A stretch of 64,000 nt of DNA from Persicobacter diffluens (GCF_036244895.1 NZ_BQKE01000001.1:2170001-2234000), one strand, 5' to 3'. Positions 18,172 to 27,953 are shown, counted from the stretch's first letter. The notes: generated by a model not told the origin, from the sequence alone. Numbers and translations: made by a program.

Positions 18172-18332
18172 AGCGCATGTTTAAAACTTAAAATTCGAAA
18201 CGAAAATTTGGAGTATTGTAGAAGTGATGAAGTATTATTTTGAGAGAATAGCAACGCTATTGTTAAAAAATAATTCAAAATCAATTCCAATAATCCGAAT
18301 TTGTAATAGAATGGTAAGTTTTTAAACACGCT
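18172..18332. repeat. Palindromic repeat, family 2 (long copy)
   Basis: About 161 bp. The left end AGCGCATGTTTAAAACTTA and the reverse complement of the right end, AGCGTGTTTAAAAACTTAC, are inverted repeats. The centre is a second palindrome, AATAGCAACGCTATT, so the whole can fold on itself. It shares its arms and the AAAATTCG and ATGGTA landmarks with 4489-4544. It lies in the leader region of the FAD-dependent oxidoreductase gene. Confidence 0.6.
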
Positions 18333-18382
18333 CGTAATTTGGGGCTTCCCACCTGACGGCGGTCGGGCTTGCGGCAGTCGCT

Positions 18383-18432
18383 CTTTTGGGCGGGCAGTCC
18401 TGAAAAAATCAAATAACCTGCCCGCCCAAAAG
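18383..18432. repeat. GC-rich hairpin repeat
   Basis: CTTTTGGGCGGGCAG and CTGCCCGCCCAAAAG are perfect 15-bp complements separated by 20 nt. The flanks 18350-18380 (ACGGCGGTCGGGCTTGCGG) and 18450-18475 are also GC-rich, unlike the surrounding AT-rich DNA. It looks like a repetitive extragenic palindrome and might also stop transcription of the RluA-type gene, whose stop codon is 66 bp away. Confidence 0.6.
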
Positions 18433-18497
18433 GAGCTCCAACAATCGGCTAACGCCTCTGCCGCTATCCCTAAGCCAAAACCGCAAACCGGAAAGTC

Positions 18498-19235
18498 CTA
18501 GCCGTGGTAGCGCTCCATATGCTTGTCCTTCAGCTTGCGATTTTCCAGCTGCAACCACTGCTCCCAGAAATCATTCGCAGGAACACCAGCTCTCAAAAAC
18601 ATCTTCTCCTTCGTTACCGGATGGGTAAAGTTCAAATACAAGGCATGTAAATTAATCGACTTATCCGGATTAGGCTTATGGAAACCATAACGCAAATCCC
18701 CGCGAATCGGGCAACCCATATGGGACAACTGCACCCGAATCTGATGCGGACGCCCCGTCAACGGATTCACCTCTAATAGGAAGTGCTCATTCATTTTACC
18801 CAAAGACTTATAAGTCAGTTCCGAACGCTGCGCGCCTTCCACTTCCTTATCGTAAGCTGTTGTTACATTCCGCTTTCCGTCTTTTTTCAGATAGTTCACC
18901 AACTTATCTTCCCATTTCGGCGGACGTTTCTTCACCACCGCCCAATAAGTTTTATATACTTTCTTATCACGGAAAGCTTTAGTCATTCTTTCCAATGCCT
19001 TGGAAGTTCGGGCTAAAATCACCAATCCCGACACCGGACGATCCAAACGGTGCACCGCATGTAGAAATACGGCCCCCGGCTTATTATATTTTTCCTTGAT
19101 ATACTCTTTGGCATAATCCAATAGGGTCTTATCGCCTGTTGCGTCACCCTGAACCAAAACGCCCGCGTCCTTATCAACCACCAATAAATGGTTGTCTTCA
19201 AAAACGACGCGGAATGGATATTTTTTTGTATGCAT
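18498..19235 (-). CDS. RluA-family pseudouridine synthase
   Basis: 245 residues from the ATG at 19235 (MHTKKYPFRVVFED), which is preceded by an AGGT-type ribosome site; the longer frame adds 17 unlikely residues. The enzyme isomerises uridine to pseudouridine in rRNA or tRNA. The catalytic motif HRLDRPVSG has the essential Asp near residue 69. GRPHQIRVQLSHMGCPIRGD in the C-terminal half is the second RluA signature. No S4 domain is present, as in RluC/TruC-like short members. The target site cannot be assigned. Confidence 0.92.
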   Translation of the reverse strand: MHTKKYPFRVVFEDNHLLVVDKDAGVLVQGDATGDKTLLDYAKEYIKEKYNKPGAVFLHAVHRLDRPVSGLVILARTSKALERMTKAFRDKKVYKTYWAVVKKRPPKWEDKLVNYLKKDGKRNVTTAYDKEVEGAQRSELTYKSLGKMNEHFLLEVNPLTGRPHQIRVQLSHMGCPIRGDLRYGFHKPNPDKSINLHALYLNFTHPVTKEKMFLRAGVPANDFWEQWLQLENRKLKDKHMERYHG

Positions 19236-19319
19236 ACCTGTTGTATTTATTTTTGGGAGGCATTTATCCTCCAATTCTTCTTTCAATTACAGAAACCATT
19301 CCAAAGAACAGTTCTTTGG

Positions 19320-20175
19320 CTATCCGTCGAGCAAAGCCTTAAATTGTTCCTTACTTGGGATAACCGTTTTATATCTGCTGGCAAAAATCTGGTCATTACC
19401 TTCCGGCAGACTGATTTTCACCAGGGTTTCATTCTTTTCTTTACAGAGAATAATTCCCACTGTTTTATGCTCATGCGCTAAACGAACGTGCCGGTCGTAG
19501 AAATTTACATACATCTGCATTTGACCTAAATCCTGATGGCTCAACTCGCCTATCTTCAGGTCAATCAACACAAATTCCAGCACATAAAGATCCTTTAGTT
19601 AATCATGCACCGTCTGTATCTTCTGCCCTACTTCCGATAGCTGCCTCACGCCCTCCTTATCACGACTCAGCGCCAATCGTTCATAAAGAGAGGTATCCTA
19701 TTGCCGCTTAAATTCCCGGAGACTCTAGTTATTTCGTAAACACTCAATCTCATAAAACCGTCGCTCCTTTTCATCGGAAATCCGCATCAATCGCAAATAA
19801 TGTGACCAACTCAGCGGAAAGGATTCGACAAAGGATCATTTTTTGTGTTTTTCAGAGTATCTACCAATTCAGCAGACACTGTCTGCTGTTTTTCAAAGGC
19901 CAGAAAAAAGTCCGCATCTGTCGAAGGTTGGTTGCTGAAAAACCTTTCCCAAACTCGCTGGTAAGCCTTTTTGACAAATCCGCCAACAATTCCTTCCCAT
20001 AAGCCGCCCTTTCCTCTCCCGGCTGTTCTTCCTCCACAATCATCCGACCAATCTCAAAATAAGTCTTGGTCATCGTCGCATTGACCGACCGGGCAATATG
20101 ATTTCTCGCCTGATTCAGCAAGGCTGCAACCTTTTCGAAAAATTGCATATTAGAAAGAGAAGACATTTCGTTCAT
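19320..20175 (-). pseudogene. Broken YhcG-like gene (DUF1016/PDDEXK nuclease family)
   Basis: Remains of one gene. The N-terminal DUF1016 part is intact to about 19870: KVAALLNQARNHIARSVNAT, IGRMIVEEEQPGEERAAYGK and GKGFSATNLRQMRTFF. A frameshift follows, then the middle reads RISDEKERRFYEIECLRNN, stop, SLREFKRQ, stop, DTSLYERLALSRDKEGV, and a further stop. The C-terminal part reads VLIDLKIGELSHQDLGQMQM and EGNDQIFASRYKTVIPS. Between YVLEF and VLIDLK about 60 residues of the nuclease core that family members have are missing. No product is expected. The intact family is linked to restriction and mobile elements. Confidence 0.85.
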
Positions 20176-20221
20176 GAGCATATTTTAAGGTAAAATCATA
20201 ACAGATTTCCCTCAAAATATA

Positions 20222-20261
20222 AACAAAAACCCACAGGCATACAATGATGCACCATGGGTTT
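20222..20261 (-). terminator. Terminator of prfC
   Basis: On the minus strand, AAACCCATGGTGCAT pairs with ATGCCTGTGGGTTTTTGTTT through an imperfect stem, with T-rich end. Confidence 0.65.
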
Positions 20262-20270
20262 GAAATGATC

Positions 20271-21851
20271 TTAAAATTCCGAAGTAAAGTGGAATTGAAT
20301 ATTTGGGAAGTTATCCTGAACCATCTGCAACCACGCACGTGATTCCGCCATAAACACCAATTTACCATCTTTATCACGGGCAATATGACGACCTTTGGAC
20401 GCGATAAAAGCATCCATGTCTTTTTCATTTTCTGCCGAAATCCAACAAGCTTTGTACAAGTTCATTGGACGGAAATCGCAGGAAGCGCCATACTCCCCCT
20501 TCAATCGGAATTGAATTACTTCAAACTGAAGTTGTCCTACAACACCCACAACTTTACGGGAACCCATTTCGAAAGTAAACAACTGCGCCAAACCTTCCTC
20601 CATCAGCTGAGAAAGCCCTTTTTCCAATTGCTTAGTTTTCATCGCATCCTTATTCACTACCTCGCGGAACATTTCCGGCGAGAAGGAAGGAATACCTTTA
20701 TAATTACCTTTTTCTCCTTCGGTAAGCGTATCGCCAATTTTCAGGTTACCCGTATCATACAAACCGATGATATCGCCCGGCCATGCCTCATCCACAATCT
20801 CCTTATCCTGCGCCATAAAGGCCGTGGTATTGGAGAATTTCATCTTTTTATCATGACGGATATGCAAATAAGGCTTCGAACGCTCAAACTTACCCGAACA
20901 CACCCGCATAAAAGCAATACGGTTACGGTGCTTAGGATCCATATTGGCGTGAATCTTAAAGATAAAACCAGAGAATTTAGGATCCTGAGGTTCAATCTCA
21001 CGAAGCTCCGTCTCACGTGGAATCGGCTCTGGCGCAATATCCACGAAACAATCCAACAGCTCCTGCACTCCAAAATTATTCACGGCCGAACCAAAAAATA
21101 CCGGTGCGATATCTCCCGCCAGGTACTCTTCTTTATCGAAATCTTCGTAAACCCCGTTGATCAGTTCTACGTCCTCACGTAACTGCGCCGCATCCTTCTC
21201 CCCTACATATTGCTCCAGTTCAGGGCTTTCAATATCAGAAATCTCAATCTTTTCAGAAGAAAGCTTTTGACGACTCGCCTCAAAAAGCACCAATTTTTTC
21301 TCATATAAAGAATAAACCCCTTTGAAGTTCTTACCAATATTGATGGGCCAAGACAAAGGATGAACGCGCAAGCCCAACTTCTCCTCAATCTCCTCTAACA
21401 GCTCGAAAGGATCACGACCTTCACGGTCCATTTTGTTGATAAAACAAAGCACAGGCGTCTGACGCATACGACAAACTTCCATCAATCGCTCAGTTTGTTC
21501 CTCCACACCTTTCACACAGTCAATCACCATAATTACAGAGTCCACTGCCGTCAAGGTTCTGTAGGTATCTTCCGCAAAATCCTTGTGACCTGGTGTATCC
21601 AGCAAGTTGATACGCTTGTTTCGGTAATCAAATCCCATTACGGAAGTCGCAACCGAGATACCACGCTGCTTCTCAATTTCCATCCAGTCAGATCGGGCAT
21701 GGTCCTTTATTTTATTGGATTTTACCGCACCCGCAGTCTGAATCGCCCCCCCGAAAAGCAAAAGCTTCTCCGTCAGGGTCGTTTTACCGGCATCAGGGTG
21801 AGAAATGATACCAAAGGTTCTTCTTTTCTTAATTTCCTCAACTAAACTCAT
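20271..21851 (-). CDS. prfC: Peptide chain release factor 3 (RF3)
   Basis: 526 residues, normal for RF3. It is a translational GTPase that removes RF1 or RF2 from the ribosome after peptide release. The G motifs are SHPDAGKTTLTEKLL near residue 18, RGISVATSVM, DTPGHKDFAEDTYRTL and INKMDREGRDP. The C-terminal RF3 domain contains FSPEMFREV, VGVVGQLQFEV and LVFMAESRAWLQ. It is divergent from the peptide ABC ATPase gene. Codon use is regular, and the gene looks complete. Confidence 0.96.
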   Translation of the reverse strand: MSLVEEIKKRRTFGIISHPDAGKTTLTEKLLLFGGAIQTAGAVKSNKIKDHARSDWMEIEKQRGISVATSVMGFDYRNKRINLLDTPGHKDFAEDTYRTLTAVDSVIMVIDCVKGVEEQTERLMEVCRMRQTPVLCFINKMDREGRDPFELLEEIEEKLGLRVHPLSWPINIGKNFKGVYSLYEKKLVLFEASRQKLSSEKIEISDIESPELEQYVGEKDAAQLREDVELINGVYEDFDKEEYLAGDIAPVFFGSAVNNFGVQELLDCFVDIAPEPIPRETELREIEPQDPKFSGFIFKIHANMDPKHRNRIAFMRVCSGKFERSKPYLHIRHDKKMKFSNTTAFMAQDKEIVDEAWPGDIIGLYDTGNLKIGDTLTEGEKGNYKGIPSFSPEMFREVVNKDAMKTKQLEKGLSQLMEEGLAQLFTFEMGSRKVVGVVGQLQFEVIQFRLKGEYGASCDFRPMNLYKACWISAENEKDMDAFIASKGRHIARDKDGKLVFMAESRAWLQMVQDNFPNIQFHFTSEF

Positions 21852-22071
21852 CGTGGAATATATCTATAATTATGTTGCGCTAAAGGCGGTTTTTAAATCA
21901 GTCCGCAAAATTAGTAATTTAACAAGACAATCCCTTCATTAATCCGTAACAATTAGCGGAAAAGCAATTTTCGCAAAGAAGGTAATGGCCTTATTCACCT
22001 GGAGATTTCCTTTTCCATAAAAATCCCCTAATTTGCCCATTCCAATTGGCAACACCAACCCAACACCAACC

Positions 22072-23880
22072 ATGCCTGAGGATATTTCTAATCCAGCGAA
22101 ACTTCTGCTAGAGGTTTGCAACCTGAGCATTACGCTCAATGGTCAGTCCGGCCCTATAAAAGTGGTCGAAAATCTTTCCTTTTGCCTCCGGGAAGGAGAA
22201 ACCCTGGGGATCGTAGGAGAATCCGGCTCCGGAAAATCCGTTACGGCCACCAGTATTCTGGGACTGTGGGCCGGGCCGGAGGTTCATCATTATGAGGGCG
22301 AAGCCTGGTACTATCTGCCCCATGGAGAAAAAATAAATTTATTGAATTTCGGAGAACGGGATTTCCTGAAAATCAGAGGAAAAGAAATTGCCATGGTTTT
22401 TCAGGAGCCGATGACCGCCCTGAATCCCTTGATGAAAGTGGGCAAACAACTACTGGAAGCGATACAAAGGCACCAAAAGCTTCATCCGAAAGAGGCGAAG
22501 TCCAAAGCCATTGAAGTACTGGAAAACATCCCATTCAGTGAACCGGAAAGAATTTTCTCCGCCTATCCCCATCAGCTTTCCGGAGGTCAAAAGCAACGAA
22601 TCCTGATCGCCATGGCCATGGTGAATCATCCACGATTATTGGTGGCTGACGAACCGACCACTGCTTTGGACACAATCATTCAAAATAAGATCATCCAAAC
22701 CTTTGAAAGGTTAAAAAACCAGTACGGAACCTCCATGCTGTTCATTTCGCATGATCTAGGCGTTGTTTCTAAATTAGCGGATAAAATATTGGTACTGAAT
22801 CAGGGCAAAACCGAAGAACAAGGCGACACCCACTCCATTTTCGGAAACCCTCAGGCACCTTATACCAAAGGACTCATCGCATGCCGACCAAGATTGGATC
22901 TAAAGATGAACCGACTACCTACTCTAAATGATTTTCTTCCTCAAAATGGCAATCCGGCCAAATATAAAGCCGTGGAAGATGCCATCATTCAGCAAGTGCT
23001 TACTGATGAAGCATTGGAAACCAAGCGAAAAGCATTTTTTAAACGAAAACCTCTGATTCAAATTCGGGATTTAAACTTTGCTTATACCGCAACTAAACGC
23101 TTCCCCTGGTCCTCCGCCACGCGTAAAAAAGTGATCCATTCGGTCAGCCTGGAATTGTATGAAGGGGAGATTTTAGGTCTTGTGGGCCAGTCCGGATCAG
23201 GCAAAAGCACGCTGGCTCGTATTCTGATGCAACTCGTTAAGGGCGCAGAGGGAAGCATTATCTTCAATGGGAGAAATATACTGGAATCAAGCCAAAAGGA
23301 GCTTTTTGCAATCAGAAAAAAAATCGGCATCATTTTTCAGGATCCTTTTCAATCCTTGAACCCCAGGCACACCATAGCGCATTGCCTGATGGAACCACTG
23401 GAATCATTCGGCATCGGCAAGAACAAAGCCGATCGATGGGCCCTGGCCGCTATCTGGATTAAAAAAGTGGGATTACCTCAGGATGCTTTATATCGCTATC
23501 CCCACGCTTTTAGTGGTGGACAACGCCAAAGAATCGCGATCGCACGCGCATTAATTACAGAGCCGGAACTCATCATTTGCGATGAATGTGTTTCTGCCCT
23601 TGATGTTTCGGTTCAGGCGCAGATCCTTAATCTTTTGATGGATCTCAAAGAAGAATTAAAGGTCTCTTTTTTATTTATTTCCCATGACCTTTCGGTCATT
23701 AAATCCGTCTCTGATCGGGTATTGGTTATGAACAAAGGAAGAATAGTGGAACAGGATTTTGCAGAGGTGCTCTTCGAAAAACCTAAACACCAATACACCC
23801 AAAGACTATTGGAAGCCATTCCGAAAATAGAATTCCGTAACCTCCAGCAACCCCATTCCTCTAAAAACAATAAGATTTGA
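22072..23880 (+). CDS. Fused oligopeptide-type ABC transporter ATPase (two NBDs)
   Basis: 602 residues from the ATG at 22072 (MPEDISNPAK); a TTG 39 bp upstream is also in frame but weaker. Two complete nucleotide-binding domains are joined in one chain, as in YejF. The first has Walker A GESGSGKS near residue 55, LSGGQKQR and Walker B LLVADEPTTALD. The second has GQSGSGKS near residue 380, FSGGQRQR and LIICDECVSALD. A short oligopeptide-type C-terminal tail (YTKGLIACRP) follows the first domain. It should power uptake of peptides or a related compound, but no permease or binding protein is in the window. It is an orphan ATPase gene. Confidence 0.93.
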   Translation: MPEDISNPAKLLLEVCNLSITLNGQSGPIKVVENLSFCLREGETLGIVGESGSGKSVTATSILGLWAGPEVHHYEGEAWYYLPHGEKINLLNFGERDFLKIRGKEIAMVFQEPMTALNPLMKVGKQLLEAIQRHQKLHPKEAKSKAIEVLENIPFSEPERIFSAYPHQLSGGQKQRILIAMAMVNHPRLLVADEPTTALDTIIQNKIIQTFERLKNQYGTSMLFISHDLGVVSKLADKILVLNQGKTEEQGDTHSIFGNPQAPYTKGLIACRPRLDLKMNRLPTLNDFLPQNGNPAKYKAVEDAIIQQVLTDEALETKRKAFFKRKPLIQIRDLNFAYTATKRFPWSSATRKKVIHSVSLELYEGEILGLVGQSGSGKSTLARILMQLVKGAEGSIIFNGRNILESSQKELFAIRKKIGIIFQDPFQSLNPRHTIAHCLMEPLESFGIGKNKADRWALAAIWIKKVGLPQDALYRYPHAFSGGQRQRIAIARALITEPELIICDECVSALDVSVQAQILNLLMDLKEELKVSFLFISHDLSVIKSVSDRVLVMNKGRIVEQDFAEVLFEKPKHQYTQRLLEAIPKIEFRNLQQPHSSKNNKI

Positions 23881-24088
23881 GGAAAATTCATTTATTAACC
23901 AAAAAAAAATACGAATTACTATTTCTTTACCCTGCTTCTTGATAATATTAGTAAATTGCAAGCCAAATTTTTGAGGATTTGAGCCCTGAAGTTTAACTTC
24001 TAAATAATTAATCCCGGGAACACGCTTGACTCCACAAGGAGTAAGTTAATTAAACATAGTTCACAGCCATCAGGCTGAAATCTTTTAT

Positions 24089-26266
24089 ATGGGAAGAAAA
24101 AACAGAAAAACCGCGGTTTTCAAAAAGAGACAAACCAGAGAAAAACGGATTACCCAAAATCTGGAAAGCCGCATCCTGCAACTCCTCAACAGCGACCCCA
24201 CCAAATCCTGGTCTGTTAAGCAACTTTGCAGAAAGCTCCTGCTTAAAGACCGCATGAGTAAACAAAAAGCCGCCTTCTTTTTGGAAGATCTGGCGGGTGA
24301 AGGAGATATCATATTTACTTCAGATGCCCGCTATCAGGCTAAAGATACCGCCGACCGCTTAATCGGGAAGGTGGACCATGTCAATCCAAGATTCGCTTTT
24401 ATCGTTATTGAAGGCCGTGAAGATGACATCAAAGTAACCACAGATAAATTAAATGATGCGCTGGACGGCGACCAGGTAGAAGTTGCCATTACCTCCACCC
24501 GTGGGGGACGTGCCGAAGGTCGTGTCACCAACATCATTGAACGAAGCAAAAAAGACTGGGTAGGAAAAATTGAGCTTCTTCCCCGCTATGCTTTCGTTGT
24601 TCCCGACAATAAAAAGATCTACAAAGATGTATTTGTGCCATTGGAAAAAACCAAGGGTGCAAAGCATAATGACAAAGTGATTGTCAAAATAGATAAATGG
24701 TCGGATGACCGAAATAAAAACGCGGTGGGTACAGTGACCCGCGTATTGGGTGCTTCAGGAGAAAACGAAGCCGAAATTCACTCCATTATGGCGGAATACG
24801 GCCTTCCTTTTGAATTCCCGAAACGTGTTTTAAAGGAAGCTGAACGCATTCCGGATGAAATTTCAGCGGAGGAAATCAGCAAAAGACGTGATTTCCGTAA
24901 CATCACCACCTTCACCATTGACCCTTTCGACGCCAAGGATTTTGACGATGCTCTTTCCCTTCGTAAACTGGACAATGGAAATGTAGAAGTGGGCGTGCAT
25001 ATTGCCGACGTAACACATTACGTTCAACCGAATACCCAACTTCAGGCGGAAGCCTACGATCGTGCAACTTCGGTTTATCTGGTGGATCGCACCATTCCGA
25101 TGTTACCGGAAAGACTTTCCAACCAGCTGTGCTCGCTTCGGCCAAATGAAGATAAACTGACATTTTCAGCCGTTTTCGAACTGAATGAAAATGCGCAGAT
25201 TCAAAAAGAATGGTTTGGTCGTACCATTATTCATTCTGATCGCCGATTCACTTATGAGGAAGCACAGGAAAGAATCGAAACGCAGGAAGGGGATTTCCAT
25301 GAAGAAATCATTGAGCTTAACCGCCTTTCGAAAATCATCAAAGATCGCCGCTTCAGCAATGGGGCCATTGCCTTTGAAACCATTGAAGTAAAATTCAAAC
25401 TGGATGATAATGGCAAACCATTGATGGTGATTCCCAAAGAAAGAAAAGACGCCCATAAACTGATTGAAGAGTTTATGCTGCTGGCCAACAAGCGAGTGGC
25501 AGAATTTGTCTTCAATTCCAAGAAAAAGGGAGACGCCAAATCTCCCACTTTTGTCTACCGAACCCACGATTATCCAAATACGGAAAAACTGGAAAGTTTC
25601 GGATCCTTTGCCAAACGATTTGGCCACCAGTTCAAAATGAGTGAAACCGGCGTTTCCAAGGAATTGAATAAGCTGATGGCGGAGATTCAGGGCAAGCCGG
25701 AACAAAATGTTTTGGAACAATTGGCGATCCGCTCCATGGCGAAAGCGATTTACACCACCGAGCCATTGATGCACTTTGGACTGGCTTTTGACCATTATTC
25801 GCACTTCACCTCCCCTATTCGCCGTTATCCGGATATGATGGTGCACCGATTATTGCAACACTATCTGGATGGAGGAAAATCGGTATCAGCACCGGAATAC
25901 GAAACTGAATGTGAGCATTCCTCTGACCGGGAAAAAAGAGCCGCTGAAGCGGAACGCGCATCCATCAAATACAAGCAGGTGGAATTCATGGAAAATGCCC
26001 CTGAAAAGGCTTATGAAGGCGTGATTACCGGCGTAACGGAGTTTGGTATTTTTGTAGAAATCACCGAAACCCGCTGCGAGGGAATGGTTCGCATGATGGA
26101 CATGGATGACGATTATTATGAATACGATGAAAAAAATATGCGTATCATTGGCCGTCATAATAAGCAAATGTTCAGCCTGGGAGACAAAGTGTATGTTCGG
26201 GTAAAACACACCGACATTAACAGAAGAACAATCGACCTTATTTTTTCACAAAAGGAACATGAATAA
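24089..26266 (+). CDS. rnr: Ribonuclease R
   Basis: 725 residues, the length of RNase R. This 3'-to-5' exoribonuclease degrades structured RNA. Order of parts: a basic N-terminal winged-helix region (residues about 20-75), two cold-shock-like domains, the RNB catalytic domain with TIDPFDAKDFDDALSL near residue 272 carrying the metal-binding Asp residues, SPIRRYPDMMVHRLL, then the S1 domain beginning YEGVITGVTEFGIFVE. The gene overlaps the next one by 8 bp, so the two are translationally coupled. No clear promoter was found, but a GGAG-type sequence sits some 50 bp upstream. Confidence 0.96.
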   Translation: MGRKNRKTAVFKKRQTREKRITQNLESRILQLLNSDPTKSWSVKQLCRKLLLKDRMSKQKAAFFLEDLAGEGDIIFTSDARYQAKDTADRLIGKVDHVNPRFAFIVIEGREDDIKVTTDKLNDALDGDQVEVAITSTRGGRAEGRVTNIIERSKKDWVGKIELLPRYAFVVPDNKKIYKDVFVPLEKTKGAKHNDKVIVKIDKWSDDRNKNAVGTVTRVLGASGENEAEIHSIMAEYGLPFEFPKRVLKEAERIPDEISAEEISKRRDFRNITTFTIDPFDAKDFDDALSLRKLDNGNVEVGVHIADVTHYVQPNTQLQAEAYDRATSVYLVDRTIPMLPERLSNQLCSLRPNEDKLTFSAVFELNENAQIQKEWFGRTIIHSDRRFTYEEAQERIETQEGDFHEEIIELNRLSKIIKDRRFSNGAIAFETIEVKFKLDDNGKPLMVIPKERKDAHKLIEEFMLLANKRVAEFVFNSKKKGDAKSPTFVYRTHDYPNTEKLESFGSFAKRFGHQFKMSETGVSKELNKLMAEIQGKPEQNVLEQLAIRSMAKAIYTTEPLMHFGLAFDHYSHFTSPIRRYPDMMVHRLLQHYLDGGKSVSAPEYETECEHSSDREKRAAEAERASIKYKQVEFMENAPEKAYEGVITGVTEFGIFVEITETRCEGMVRMMDMDDDYYEYDEKNMRIIGRHNKQMFSLGDKVYVRVKHTDINRRTIDLIFSQKEHE

Positions 26267-27236
26267 TATTTTAAATCCTTTGATTGAAACCATTGACAAA
26301 GCAATCAAAGCGCACCAGTGGGGAGAAGAACCCAAAGAATTATACGAACCAATAGGATACATCATGAGTTTGGGCGGCAAAAGACTGCGCCCCTTGCTTA
26401 CCCTTTTAGGTTATCGCCTTTTCAATGATGATATTCGTCCGGCTATTGCCCCGGCCATGGCAGTGGAAACTTTCCATAATTTTACCCTGGTACATGATGA
26501 CATCATGGACAAGGCGCCTTTGAGAAGAGGAAAGGAAACCGTCCACACTAAATGGAATGATAATATTGCCATTCTGAGTGGAGACGTGATGATGATCAAG
26601 GTTTATGATCACCTGTTGGAATTGGATCCTGAAATATTGCCGGCAGCCCTGAAAGCTTTCAATGCCAATGCCACGGAAGTTTGCGAAGGGCAACAGAAAG
26701 ACATGAATTTCGAAAGCCGTGATGATGTCACCGCTGAGGAATATCTGGACATGATCCGCCAAAAGACGGCCGTGCTTTTGGGGCTGGCACTACAATTGGG
26801 TGCAATGGTGGCGAAAGCCCCTGAGGAAATTCAGTCCGGTTTATATGATTTCGCGGTAAAATTAGGCATCGGCTTTCAGTTAAAAGACGACTTGCTGGAT
26901 GTTTACGGTGATCAGGCCAAATTTGGCAAACAGGTTGGTGGAGACATTATTGAAAACAAAAAGACTTACTTGTTGATCAAAGCCAAAGAATTAGCAAGTG
27001 GTGAATTGGCAGCGGAATTGGAAAAATGGATTGCACATGAAAATCCAATTGCGGAAGATAAAGTGAAAGCTGTTACCGAAATTTATAATCAGCTGGACAT
27101 TAAAAACATTACGGAGCAACTGATGCAAAGTAGTTTTGAAGAAGCATTCGGTATACTGGAAAGCATGCCACTAAATGAGCAGCAGAAAACCTACCTTTCA
27201 GATTTTGCCACGATTGTTATTAATCGCGAAAAATAA
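26259..27236 (+). CDS. Polyprenyl diphosphate synthase
   Basis: 325 residues. It condenses isopentenyl diphosphate with an allylic primer to make long isoprenoid diphosphates, probably the octaprenyl chain of menaquinone. The first Asp-rich motif is HDDIMDKAPLRRG near residue 85. The second is LKDDLLDVYGD near residue 212. SLGGKRLRPLLTLL near residue 36 is the IPP-binding region. The residues before the first motif (TLV) decide chain length; small residues there suggest a long product. The gene starts inside the end of rnr, and a terminator follows. Confidence 0.92.
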   Translation: MNNILNPLIETIDKAIKAHQWGEEPKELYEPIGYIMSLGGKRLRPLLTLLGYRLFNDDIRPAIAPAMAVETFHNFTLVHDDIMDKAPLRRGKETVHTKWNDNIAILSGDVMMIKVYDHLLELDPEILPAALKAFNANATEVCEGQQKDMNFESRDDVTAEEYLDMIRQKTAVLLGLALQLGAMVAKAPEEIQSGLYDFAVKLGIGFQLKDDLLDVYGDQAKFGKQVGGDIIENKKTYLLIKAKELASGELAAELEKWIAHENPIAEDKVKAVTEIYNQLDIKNITEQLMQSSFEEAFGILESMPLNEQQKTYLSDFATIVINREK

Positions 27237-27242
27237 AGAGAC

Positions 27243-27275
27243 AAGCCCCGTTTGAATAACGAACGGGGCTTTTTT
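27243..27275 (+). terminator. Terminator of the rnr-polyprenyl synthase operon
   Basis: AGCCCCGTT-TGAATAAC-GAACGGGGCTTTTTTA, a strong stem with a T run. Confidence 0.85.
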
Positions 27276-27412
27276 ATGCCGTTTTGTTGTCCTTTTTCCC
27301 TAATCGGGTGCTATTTTTTATAAAAAAACCTCAAAGCATCCATACGAATCCGCTTTTATTATATTTTTTTATAAATTGTGTTCTATTCGATTAAGAAGGA
27401 AATAAACCGATT

Positions 27413-27952
27413 ATGAAAAATATTTGCTCATTCCTGTTGATTTTTGGGTTTTATGCCTATTTCAATTTTAGCCATGCACAATGTGTAGAAGGCCATGACG
27501 ACTTTGAAGATGTCGACATCGTACAAACCGGCCAAATTTCCGTGGCACCCATGGGAAATATCAAATTAACTTTTGCTTCTTATCAATACCCCACCAAAGG
27601 GAAAGAAGTATACGTGTACGTTTCCGTTTTAAAAGAAGTGATGGATGACCTTACGCTAAGACCTTATCAGAACCCTTATCTGGCAGTAAAAACCAGGGCC
27701 GGAAAAATAAAAAGATATCAATATGCAGGGCCGGTGGCGATCAACCCCTATCTGATGGCCTTTAAAATTGATAAAGAATTGGTAGATATGTTTCGGGCCA
27801 AAATGGTCACCAAAGCCAGAATTCACTATGACGGAAAAAACCGGGATTTGGACCTAAAAGGCTCCTATGGCGATAAGCTGTCAGATGGCATTGAATGCTT
27901 TGTGGAATCTACCAAAGACCTCAAACCCACGGGAAAAGAAAAAACAAAGTAA
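27413..27952 (+). CDS. Small secreted protein of unknown function
   Basis: 179 residues; I do not recognise a family. A signal peptide ends at SHA-QC, near residue 23. The rest looks like a beta-rich domain (IKLTFASYQYPTKG, YVYVSVLKEV, PYLAVKTRAGKIKRYQYAG) with an unstructured Lys/Glu/Thr tail. One Cys follows the signal and one sits near residue 165. Its own terminator lies directly downstream. It may be a periplasmic protein. No link to neighbours was seen. Confidence 0.72.
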   Translation: MKNICSFLLIFGFYAYFNFSHAQCVEGHDDFEDVDIVQTGQISVAPMGNIKLTFASYQYPTKGKEVYVYVSVLKEVMDDLTLRPYQNPYLAVKTRAGKIKRYQYAGPVAINPYLMAFKIDKELVDMFRAKMVTKARIHYDGKNRDLDLKGSYGDKLSDGIECFVESTKDLKPTGKEKTK

Positions 27953-27953
27953 T

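Noticed and set aside
20385..21182. Long plus-strand open frame opposite prfC
   Set aside because: Antisense of a clear release factor 3 gene; its translation has no domain pattern.
21939..22139. Minus-strand frame upstream of prfC ending NKAITFFAKIAFPLIVTD
   Set aside because: The ending looks protein-like, but the frame overlaps the start of the ABC ATPase gene and I cannot identify a start or a family.
25166..25846. Long minus-strand open frame opposite rnr
   Set aside because: Antisense of the RNB domain; composition bias only.
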